This document shows, in pieces, positions 35,360 to 46,600 of a stretch of 64,000 nt of DNA (within the stretch, counting starts at the first letter, position 1; each line of letters begins with the position of its first letter). Both the position numbers and the translations under genes were made by a program. The notes below the pieces were generated by a model, which searched no databases, was not told the origin of the DNA, and worked only from the letters and a program-made list of their open reading frames with translations. Location of the stretch: assembly GCA_023055505.1 (NCBI GenBank), contig JALIRH010000013.1, forward strand, positions 7,130,001-7,194,000, read 5' to 3'. The stretch is from Callipepla californica brunnescens. Lineage: Eukaryota > Chordata > Aves > Galliformes > Odontophoridae.

Positions 35360-38280
35360 AGTGTGGGTTTTACAGAGCTGTCCAGTGTGATGAAGGAGTC
35401 GGGCGTTGTTTCTGCAGCAAACAGTCGCCCTGCGCTCTGCACCACGTGTCCTCCTCGCAGCACAAACTGAACGGATCCTTTCAGAGCGCAGCACTGTGAT
35501 AACAGTGTCTATTGTACACCCAGCGGGATAGAAGAGTGCTGCCCAGCTGCCATGTAACACTTCACACACCGTGTGCCAAAAGCAAACACGTATCAGAGGA
35601 AAACGTCCCGCAGATGGGAGGAAGTGTTTGTGGTCCCAACGACGTTCAGAATTCTCTGTGTTGAGCCTGGAAGGAACCTGACTAATATTTCGGGTTCCCT
35701 GTGAACTGAGTGCTGTTGAACAGTGCTGGTGATGATGAGGGGAGCCCTCAGCTTTGTTGCACGAGAAGCACCCCATGAGCAGGATTGTTTCCACGTGGTG
35801 CCCCTCGCTTCAGCCCTGACCTTGTGGGAAGATCAGTGTGGAAGGGATGGTTCAGTTTCCAAAGCACACTTTTTTATGAGGCCAAGATGTTTCCATTCTA
35901 TTTGAGTTGCTCGCCTGCAGCGATGTTCTCTTATACACACTGTACTTCCCACGTCATCTGCTAGGATCCCAAGGGAGAGTATTCCACAACCTAAAAAAAA
36001 TCCTTAAAAATACACTAAAAGTGAAAAGTGACACATGTCACTTACAGGGTTTCCATGAACGCATTGCAACAAAATTAGAGACAGGAAGTACAAAAATAGA
36101 GGAAACTGTACAGTGCTTAACCACATTTAACTATATATTTAAATGATCGCCTCCCTGATGTCCCAAAATAGAATCAACTGTGATTTATCGTGGATGTTGC
36201 AACAGAATCTGAGGACACTTCCTTCCCCTCTGGCCTCAGGATCAGAACAGCTTTGTGCTGGGTACAAATATGGTGCTAAAGTGACAGTCTTGTCCCCAGA
36301 TGACATCTTTCTGAGGGTACTGCTGAACCACGTGGCCTAATTTTTAATGTCTGAACAAGGTGTGGTCCCAGACATGTAGAGAAAGGCTAGCTCCTCCTGT
36401 GCATCACATTCAGCACTGTTCCAATCTTACCTTCCACAGAGGTGCTTTGCAGCTGCCCTTCCTGATTGCAGGAGCTGGGAAGGGTTACTGGGAGAAAGAA
36501 GGTAGTAAAAATGCTGCTTTTGTTCAGTGCAGAGTGAGAGCTGGCCTTTGGGGCTCCAGTTTACCACAAAGAACAAAGGCAATCAAACAAAGCTGCAAAG
36601 ATCAATCTGTGCTTCTTTAGAACACGCTGAGGAGTGGGGGGTGCATGCATGAGCCAACAGCAGTGAGATTTATCCCAGCATCTGCAGAAGCGGCATTTCC
36701 CCAGCACCACACTTAGCATTTCTGTTCAGAAAAGAGCCTGTTTCTCCAGCAGTGTTGCCATAACGTCAAAATACTGTACAAAAACAACAGAGACACTGGG
36801 GGTGAATGTAACCACTGCAAACAGACTTTTAGAGGAAAGATCACTTTTGCCAGTGCTAGGCAGAAGGGGAATGAGTTATAGCAATCACTTTTTTCTTAAT
36901 GTGTAGTGGTCTTAGCAAGACCACTCCAGATCTGCTCATCTGTTTCTCCCTTTATAAAGTGTATGAGGAATAATTATACCCAGTTTTGAAAGCAATTTGA
37001 TGTCCTCATATGAAAGGCACCATGGTAAATGACAAATATCTTTATTTTTAGAATACTTCATCCCTGAAAATATGTCCAAGTGCCAATAATATTAGAAGCA
37101 GAAAATCTTATAAAAATCATAGCCAAAAGCAACATAGACCAATCAATAAATCTTTACAATTTTGTGTGGAAACAACATGATCTCTGCACAACACGCAAAG
37201 ACGCATATCTTTGTGTAGAGCAGCCCAGCCAGTGATCAGTGAAACCTCTGGAATCATCCAAATGTTTTCAAAGTTGCTCTGAGTTTTGCAAACATTCTCC
37301 CTTTAATTTAAGCTATTGTTTTTCCAAGAGAATTTGAATAAAAAACATGTGCTTTTTTAGCTAAATATAAGTCCACTGTACACAAACAATTAAAATCTCT
37401 TTTAAAAACAATTCTTATTCTACATGCCAAGGGTTATACAATCTCAAATAGTGTGAATCCTCTGCATGGTTTCACTCAGGGAAAAGACTGTTCTGACAAT
37501 CCAATTCAGATCAAGATCAGATTCAAAACCTCTGACTATTATTATATATCTTACTTGGTTTGTTCTTCAGGATCAGAGCCTAAATGTTACCTTTGTTGTT
37601 GTTTAAAAAAGGAGCTTGGGGATATATTTACAATCTTTTGGAGAATATGGTGCTTTTTTATTCTCATTACAACCATAAAATCTGGACAGAGATTCCTGCA
37701 CATCTTGCACACAGTGGCAGCAGGCTTTAGTTGGATGCATAAGAAGCCTGGGCTAGTGTATGAGAAAATGAGACTGAACTGTATGAGCAAAGGAACTAGA
37801 AATCGATTGGTCTGCTTCCAAGATGCACTCTAAAACTGCTTTCACATTTGTTGTAGGCAACCAGAAACCACCACAGCTGCCAAAAGAAGCGGTTCAACAT
37901 TTCCCCCACCACTGGGCTTTCATTCATTCCTGCCCCCACATGGCTCCTCTCGTGTGTCACCCCCAGCACCTGCACTCAGCTTTTCCAGCCTCTCCTCCTA
38001 GCAGCTGCTCCATGCCCATAACCACTTCAGCTGCCCAGCTCTGCCCCTTCTCACACCCCACTGTGTTGGTGAGATGCAGAGCGCTGCAGGGTGGAACTGG
38101 GGGTGCTCAGAGCTCTTCTGTAAGCAGCACAAAGCCACCCCATGTCTTGTTCTCCATTCCCCTCCAACGGTTTTTGCTGCCTTTGCACACTGAGCTGTTG
38201 ATCTCAGAGAGCTGCTGGCGGTGACTCCAGGGTCTCCTTCCTGATTTACGATTGCTGCATCCAAGTTCAGCATCATTTAA
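35360..38280. other. Intergenic between divergent USP12-like and RASL11A genes, no gene recognised
   Basis: Mixed composition with no coding exon, RNA gene or named repeat that I can support. In human this interval between USP12 and RASL11A holds RPL21. I see no intact RPL21 reading frame or ribosomal-protein-like exon here. Confidence 0.5.
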
Positions 38281-38284
38281 GCAT

Positions 38285-38860
38285 AGTTTGTGTCATTCTT
38301 CTCTAGATGCATTGCTTTACACTTATCTAGACTAAAGTTCCCCTGCCAGCTTTCTGTGCACTCAGTTCTTGAGAACCTTCTGGAGTTTCTCAGCACTGAC
38401 AAAACATTTGCTTACCCCTAAGGACATTTACTTCTGTTTCTGTCAACAGCATCTCCTCTTTTGGAGTAAGTCAGCAGATCTGTATTGTTCTAAGAATGCC
38501 TTTGCTAGTATAGAATATTCTACATGGTACTCCTTAACTTATCTGGCCCTCTTCCCTGCACTGAAACTCTTCTGGCCACCTAGACACTGATAGATTACTG
38601 CCATTTATTTTTATAGGAGAGCTGTAGTGATGAATACTTTTATATTACTCACTAGCATATGCTTTTAATAGGAAATGCTAACAAGGGTTCCAACATCATG
38701 CTTAAAGAAGGTATGTTTCTAGTTAATCCCCAAATTTATAATGTGTCCAGCCCAATGACACAGTTCAAAGTGCCCCGCTTATTGACCACGAGCCTCTAAG
38801 CATTTTCATCTCATTTTGCCTATTCTTACAAAACTTCTGCTGAAATTTCCTGGAGAAGAT
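38285..38860. mobile_element. Probable ancient L3/CR1-like LINE remnant
   Basis: 'gcattgctttacacttatct', 'agactaaagttcccctgcca', 'gcactcagttcttgagaacc', 'ttctggagtttctcagcac' recall an old LINE phrase common in amniote genomes (TTGCATTTATC ... AAATTTCATCTGCCA ... CCTTTTGGAGTTCTTCACAG). The later part to about 38860 may be a continuation. Heavily decayed; orientation not assigned. Confidence 0.4.
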
Positions 38861-40130
38861 TTTTCAGTGTTTGGGTGTTTCCAAGAATTTGGAAGCTCGC
38901 TTACTCCATTCACATAGGAGCCATGTCCCAGAAGACACGTGATCTGATGGCTCCCTCCCAGCACCATGAGCTGCAGAGCTTTCTAGGCCTTTGGTTCCAC
39001 TCCTCCTCAGCTGGCTGTCATGATGGTCAAAGTAATGACCATTCGTGCTTACACAACCAAGCACAAATATTGCTTCTGAAGAAGTTTTTAGAGGGGAAAC
39101 TGAGCCTTGGAAAAGTGACGCATTCCTGAATCTTCCTCATCCTGTGTTTATTTTGCTGGGCTGCTGTGCACCAAAGCTGGATTTATCTCTGCACCACTTC
39201 ACATGCAACATGCTTAGGTCCTCCATAGGGCTGGTATGGAAGTGGAGGTCATTTGAATAGCTGGCACCCAGTGTTCTGAGAAGGAGGGGCAAACTAGAAA
39301 ACTGGCTCGCTTTCCCTTCCTACTGCTCACAGCCGTGGCTTCTGAAACCTGCTGGGAGAGCTCTGCAGTGATTGAAAGCAGCTGCATGAAAGCATGTGGG
39401 CACAGAAAGCTCTTTTGGTGGCTGCAGCTTCTCCATAAGGAATCATGCCTACCCTCTGCCTGGTAGGAGCACACAGAGGGCAGGAGAAATCCACCCGCTC
39501 GGGTCTCTAGGGCCTGTGGGAAGATGAGCTGCGGTGCCACTTTCCTACAGGATCTGTTTCCCACACAGCGTGACAGAGTGCATGTCTCAGCAATATGCTG
39601 CAGGCACCAGGCTCGCCTCTTCCCATCGCTGTCTGAAGCCCTTTGCAGACCTCTTTCGACCAGTTTTGCAGAGATGAATGCTCAGACTATCTTTTCCGTA
39701 GTTTAACTTACATCTGTTTTATATTATTTGCAGTTTTTCTTTATCTGGCTCATTCCCTCCCCACCGCTCTTCGCTTTCTCTTCCCTCCCCATTATCTTTG
39801 ATTACTGAGAGTTGATTGTAGCTCGTGTACGGTTACATGCTGTCATCCCTACAGACCTTCCAGCCGCCAGCTGTCTCAACACTACACTGGGTTTTCCTAT
39901 AGGAGTCATTCCTTCTTTCCTCCCTCTGTCTGTCGATCCCTACTGAAGGATTCTGAGACCTTCCTCAGCCTTCCCATAGCTGTTGTCAGCCCCAAATTCA
40001 CTTTTCCATGCTTAGAGCTGCAGCAATGCCCCTACATGGTGCAGACCCACATTCCAATGGTCTGTTACAACTATTCTCACATAAATGAAATGTATGTTGG
40101 AGGATATATATGTGAGCTAGTAAATGAGAA
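38861..40130. other. Intergenic, no gene recognised
   Basis: No supported gene or repeat. Short open frames only. Confidence 0.5.
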
Positions 40131-40242
40131 CAACTCGGGGCAGCCTGATCAGGTGGGGGGCAACCAGCCCATATGGCAGTGGTTGGAAGTGGATGATCTT
40201 TAAGATCCCCTCCAACCTGAGCCATTCCATAATTCTGTGAAC
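40131..40242 (+). mobile_element. CR1 LINE 3'-end fragment
   Basis: 'cggggcagcctgatcaggtg', 'gggggcaacc', 'gtggatgatctttaagatcc', 'cctccaacctgagccattcc', 'ataattctgtga' match the CR1 3' end. Plus orientation, about 0.4-0.6 kb upstream of the RASL11A promoter region. Confidence 0.88.
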
Positions 40243-40499
40243 CCATTGCTGGCTGAATTCTGCAGGGAAAAAAAGTGTTTATTTCCCTGAAGAGGTGCAT
40301 CCCATCAGCTCCAGCAGTCTGAAGAGGCCCTCCTGCAGGGCACAATAGGCCAGGGAGAACAACAGAGCGTGGAGTTGGAAGCAATTGAAAATGCAGAGAA
40401 ACTAGACAGGCAGAATGGGATTATTCAAAGCGGAACGAGAGCAGGATGCTAGGGTGACTGTACCTCACTGCAAACACGGCTGCGACGGCTGAAAACCAG

Positions 40500-40893
40500 G
40501 AGAACCTTGTTTTAGCGAGGAACCGAGGGGAAGCATGTCAAACAGGCAGCGGGGAGATAAAGCGGGGAGCAAAAGCGTGGTGGGTGGATGGAGGCACACG
40601 CTGGTGCCCGGCCGGAGGAATGTCATGGCTTCACTTGTGATTGGCTGCCGAGTGGAGGAGTCAGTTTTCACGGGGGTTGATCAAAAAGTTTCCTTTTGCT
40701 TTCCAAAGTCGCTGTCTGAGCAGAGGCATCGGAAGAGGAGGCCGGTTGCTGTAACATTCCTCGGAAAGCGACTTAAATGCAATGAGAAGGCTTCTCTTCC
40801 CAGGGACACGCAGCCAAGAGCAGACGCAGAGAAGCTGTTTTCCTTCTCTTCTCTCCCAACTCCTACTGGAGTTGATCAGCTCTCATTTCTGGC
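40500..40893 (+). promoter_or_regulatory. Probable RASL11A promoter and 5' UTR
   Basis: Moderately GC-rich sequence upstream of the start codon with an inverted CCAAT box (GATTGGCT, 40639-40646). Two TEAD/MCAT-type motifs (GGAATG near 40617, CATTCC near 40755) flank it. No clear TATA box. The transcription start is not fixed. Confidence 0.45.
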
Positions 40894-41038
40894 ATGCGTC
40901 TCATCTCTCAGGATACCATGTCACAGTATTCTACTAACTTTCTCTTGCTTCCCATACCAGAGTATCCGGTATTAGACTGCGTGCCCAACAAAATCATCAA
41001 GCTGGTGGTGCTGGGTGGCAGCAGCGTTGGCAAGACAG
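40894..41038 (+). CDS. RASL11A: RASL11A-like coding exon 1
   Basis: Encodes the N-terminal extension and the P-loop up to GKT, ending one base into Ala at a GTAAGC donor. The alternative in-frame start at 40918 (MSQYSTNF) gives exactly the human length. Confidence 0.9.
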
Positions 41039-43642
41039 GTAAGCCCGCAGGCGTTGCTCACACCGTTTGCTTGCTGCTGTGCTACCTGTGGCTTTGCAGC
41101 TCACAGCCATGGCTGTGAAAACTCTCATAACCTTCGCAGCTGAAACATTTTAAATTGCTTTGTTGTTGTTTTTGTTGTTGTTGTTGGCTTGTTCTGACTC
41201 AGGTTTGCTGCAGGGCTGTGACCAGGCAGCGTGAGGACAGGGCACAGTGTGAGGAGTTCTGTACTCACAAACGAATCTCCATGATCCTGTGTGAATCATT
41301 TAACCACATCTTCATGTCTACACCCCCAGAAATGGGGCTAGCGATTTCTGTTCTCCTGCTGTAAATGCTCACTGCTCTGTGGACAAATAACAGTGTGCAG
41401 GATGTGCCTGCCTGCATTATTCTGCAAAGGAGAGAAAAGGAAAGGAGGATAAAGTAGCATTATTGCTTTGGAATAGATGGTTCATGATCCGTTTTACTAC
41501 AGCTGGGGTTCCATAGCACTCAGGAAAGTGTTTAGTTGTTTTGGATTTGAAGCAGCTATATTTCTGTATTATTTTTAGGTACTTTGTTGAAGGGCACAAT
41601 CAATTTCATTTAAAGGTACCAAGGAGGCAACTCAGTACGTACTGTAAAATATATATATATAATTTTAAATGAAATAAATCTATGAGACAGTTGCTAGCAG
41701 GATAAAACACAGCAGTTTTGAAAATGTTTAGGAGTCTACTGAGATGAAAGCACTAGAGGAATATAAGTCACTGTGGCCATAAAGGGGCTTTAAACGTTAT
41801 CAAGAGATCACAAAGAAGGAAAACGTTCTAATCCAGTAGTGCATGAAAGCACCATGGGTTAAGATGAATAAGAAGGCCCAGAGTGCTGGAGCATGACCCG
41901 TGTGTGCATGGCACATGCAGTTTGTTTGCTGGATGTAATTAGATATCACTAATGGGTTTCATGAGGAGGATTTTTAAGGCTGGGATGATTCATTTGATCC
42001 CTCATCCTCATTTCTGATACAGCACAGAGGTCTTAAAGTTGGTATTTGGATTTGTTTTAGTACTGTAAGGGTTTGGCATGTAACTCTTCTCCTAAATTAT
42101 TTCAAACCAAAGGTCAGATTGTTGCATCTGCCGTCACAACAAACAGTCCTGCAGTGCTCAGCCTCACTGAACGTGAGGGCTAATTTACGATACAAATTGC
42201 TAAAAACACTGCATTAGCTATCACAGTTTGGCCCCAATCTTTTTCTGTGAGTGCAGAGAGAAGGATTTACAGAATAATAAGTGAGAAATAGCAAGATTAA
42301 GTTGGTTTCATATTATACTAACTCTGAGATATTACATGTGTTCTGACTTTGGTTCCCGTTAAAGGCCCATATTTTTTCCATTGTTTTACAGCTCTGGTTG
42401 TGCGCTTTCTCACTAAGAGATTTATTGGAGACTATGAAGCCAATGCTGGTGAGTCTGTTTTCTACTGCAGTGCTGCAGATAGCTTGAAAAGGAATCCACT
42501 CTCTTTTGTGACTGGTGCACATTACAGGAAAGCCGAGCAGTGTTAGATGTCCATGAGGTGCATATTTTCAGTTAATAGCCTCAAGCTATGAAAGCAATAA
42601 ATCAAAGCCTCATTATTCATGTTCCTGTTAGCCATTTTTTTCCCCAACATGATGGGAAAGGATCAGAGTAAAAGGCTTGCTTGGGGATATACCTATACTA
42701 AAGTGCAGTCTCCAGGAACAGCTTGCATATTGACTGAACCACAGAAAGCCAATGCTGCTCTCTGCAGCCCCTGGGAAGCCAGAGGAATTCCAAACACACA
42801 AAAGGCAATTCAGAACTTTTTTTTCCCAGTGTATTCCTCTTCTTTTGGTGGTTCTTGTGGCAATGGAGAATTTCAAATTGAAGTCTTCTTTCCATAAGAT
42901 AAGCAAAGGGTCCATGCAATCTCCTCCTTCTTTCTTGTTTCCTTCTACTTTTTTGTTTTGTTCTGACACCTCAGAATAGGTGTTCATGTGAACTGTTTAG
43001 TCCACAGCCTCTGTTGGACATAACCACTGATTGTTTCAGCCAGGACTGTGCTCATACCTACCAGCACATCCCACACGTAGACTATCTAACATTTGGGGGG
43101 GTGAAAAAGGAGGGGATTCAAAGCAGTGACACATATTGAATTGGAGACACACTGAATTTAGAATAATGAGCTAGGAATGGAGATGGCAGAACAAGACACG
43201 TTTGATCTCTGCATGCCTGATGAAATAAAGTCTGAAAGCTCCTCCTTACAGCCCCCTCTCACTGACCCCAAGCAACCTTGATGGTTGCCTGCACTATTTC
43301 TCTTTCTTTTCCTTCATCTTTTCTTTGGGAGACTGTACATCAAGTTAGACTTTTGAGCTTTGCAATGGATCACTGCCGAGAACCACATGCTTTTCTCATT
43401 AAGCTACCAGCCCAACAGCCATGCTGCAGAAGAAACAAATACTCCAGAAATAAGAAACAGGTGGTAGTGTATTTGTGACCATTCAAGCATGCTTTTCCTT
43501 CAGCTGAGCGTAAGACAGAGCACAGCCAGTGTCTGGAAGTACCAGGTCTTTTTTTTCTGCACTGTATTATATGTTGTCTGGTTGTGGTTCAGGGGTGCAG
43601 TTCCTTCCCACAAACCAGTAACTTAAAAGCTGATGTGTTTTC

Positions 43643-43674
<32 letters not shown>

Positions 43675-46600
43675 AGGAGGGTTATATTACCTCACAGAGC
43701 CAGAATTAAAATACAATATAATGTTGGATGTTGGATCCAGATGCAGAAAACTTTGCTATATTGAATTTCCTTATATTGTAAATACTTATATGAGCTCAGG
43801 ATATTTACAGCTGGAATAAAAGCACTTGTTTCCCCAAACCAAATCTTACACAGACAGTTTTCAAAGTGATGGCATTACTGTCACTAACTGGTTGCCCTGC
43901 TGGTCTGCAGTCCTTACTCTGCAGTAGATGGGATTTCTCTAGGTTTGAGATGAAGTGCATTGTTTTAAGATGTAGCAATGACAATCGTAGTTGAGCACTG
44001 AAAGGTCATACACAACAGCTGGGGATATAGCATTTCTTGTACACCCATGTGACTTGCACTAAGTTCTAAAGAAAAATGATGATGGCATCCACGTCTGAAG
44101 CTGTCCTTATTACAACCATGGATTGTTTGTAGGATGAAAAGATTTCTTTGTCACTTAATATCTACTCCAGTAACAAAATAAAACTCAAGCACAGAACAGG
44201 GATGCTCTCTGAAGAGCTGGGTCAGCCCTAGGCTCTTTGAGCCAGGACATGGCCTTGAATCAGTCATTCAGATTAATCAGATCTCCAGTTTAAACTGTCC
44301 AGTCTCTGGGGATTTCAACCAAGCTCTGACTGCTAAGGTCATATAAATCCCAAAGAGCATCTGGGTTTACGGTATATAGACACTTGCTCTGCACCCAAAC
44401 CTAGAATACTTTCCTTTCTTATGGTAAGTAAAACAATAAATCCAGAAAAATGCAATAGGATTTAAATTAAATGCCAAAATTTAAAAAGTTAACAATACAA
44501 TTGGAAACCTGAATGGCATTCATGCACCCACTTTAACTGAATATTTAACTGACTTTCCCATATACCATCCTAGAGAGACAGGGGAAACATTCAACCACTC
44601 ACCTTTCTATACACAGCTATGATTCGTAAGCCTCAAATTCTGTCTTTCGGCACTTCCATTTTTCCCTTATGAACTATTTCTTTGTTGTCATAGTCCCTAT
44701 AGCTAATGATCTTGCTTTTCCACCAGGTGCTTTGTATTCAAGAAAGTTCACCATAGATGGGGAACAGATCTCCCTGCAGGTGCAGGATACTCCCTTTGTT
44801 TCACTGGAGGTAAAACATCTGCTTGGTGCATCAGTACTTTACAACACAGTTACTGTCTCTTGTTTGTTGCCAGCACTTTAATCTGTAAATAACTCAGCTT
44901 TCCTGGGCTCAAAGCCAAATGAAGACTAACAGGGGTACCTTGAGCCCCACCAAAATGAGCCCCTGAAGAAGTTAAATCAGGTTCCTTTAAGAGTAAGTCA
45001 GAATTAAAACAAATCTGTGTCTTCCCGAGGGGACAGGTCTCACAGAAGTGGCCATTTCAGCTAGAGTGCTTTTCAATGCTTTCCTTGCTTGTTTTTTAAT
45101 TTTAGTCATTTCTTATTTCTCAGCTCCTGGCATTTACATACTCCTCTCTTTCTATTGGTATTTGAGATATTCTAGATTTAGTACTTGACCTGGAGCCAAA
45201 CTGAATCCAGAATTGAGATGTCTCTTCCTGAAGAGCTGTTTTACTTGCAGAACAAGATGATGAAAATGATGTCAGATGAACAGGAATGGAATTAAATTTG
45301 TTTTTACAAGAAAGGTGAAAATCTCAGGACAGTAATAATTCCTATAGAAAAGCTGAGATTTCATGGTAAAATTAGGCACTGTCTTGTTGCCACCAAATCT
45401 GACCTTCTGAAAAGCCATTCTGGAAGTCATCCAACTATTCTAGTTGGACTTCAGAATACAAAGACCCCATGCCTGTTTGCACAGAGAAGACATTGTGAAG
45501 AGAACCTGGTGGTGGTTTGGCACATCAGGGAATGCTCAGCAAACTTAGCAAAGGGAACCCCCTCCCTGCTCTATCCCTCGAAGAAAGGAGGGAATGAAGC
45601 AATTTAACGTCCTCTTTCACACCAGATACATGCTTATTTTCTGATTTTCCTATTTTAATTAAAACTCTGCCAGAGAATTTAGAGACTGTAACCAAAGCTC
45701 TGCAAAATGTAGTAATGCCAACAGCTGAGGTTTCCAAGTCAGAAACTGTTTTAACTTAGTCAGGAAAGAATTTCATTTTCTTTGTCCCAACCAAAGGTCT
45801 GCCCCATTTCAACAGTTCCCACAGACGCTTATCTCTGGATCTCTGCTGGCAACAAATAATGTATTTGACAGCGTTTAAAAGGATTGCTCCTGACCAGAAC
45901 TCGCTAAGAGAATAGGTTGGACTTGTTGGTAAGATCCCTAAGAAAGATTGCTGTGTGAGGTGTGCAGGCATTTCAGGAGGAAGACGTGGAATCCCTCGGG
46001 ACTGCACCCACACCAGAAATGTTCATGTTTAAGAGAGAAACAGAAGCAAAGAGATAACTGGTTTTGTCAAGTGATTCATTGCTGCTTGGCCTACACATGG
46101 CAAATCACTGTGTTTCAAAATTCACTCTGGAGCAGAGATTTCCATTTAAAAAGTGGCCCATTAGCCTTTGATTTTCCCGAATAAAGCATTCCAGTGGGGA
46201 TTATCCATCCATCTCACTACTGGGTGGGCCTAGCTGGAGTAACTGAGAGTTTCTGCTCATTAGGGTTCCCTTCAAATGTACACCTTCTCCAAAAACATTT
46301 TCAAGCTTGCCAGAGCAATTAGTTCTTTTCCCCCATAAAAGGAGTTTGCTGGTGAAAAGAGGCAAGCAGGACGTGAAGGGTGGCTAATTATCTACAGATT
46401 GGACACAACCCAGACACCAGCAGTACAAATTGCCCTTCTTCCCACAGTCTGCCCCGTCCTGGCTTGAGTTTACTCTTATTTGCCTTTGATGCAGGGCTGC
46501 GATGATTCTCCCTCTTCCTTCCATATGCACCTCTGGTTGGGTTTGTTCTGTTTTGTTTTGTTTTCTCAGACAGAGAGGAGGGAGATAAGAGCATCTATTA

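Noticed and set aside
35360..40130. Search for RPL21, expected between USP12 and RASL11A from human gene order
   Set aside because: No ribosomal-protein-like reading frame or exon was seen. The absence is noted as evidence for the paralogue hypothesis rather than as a feature.
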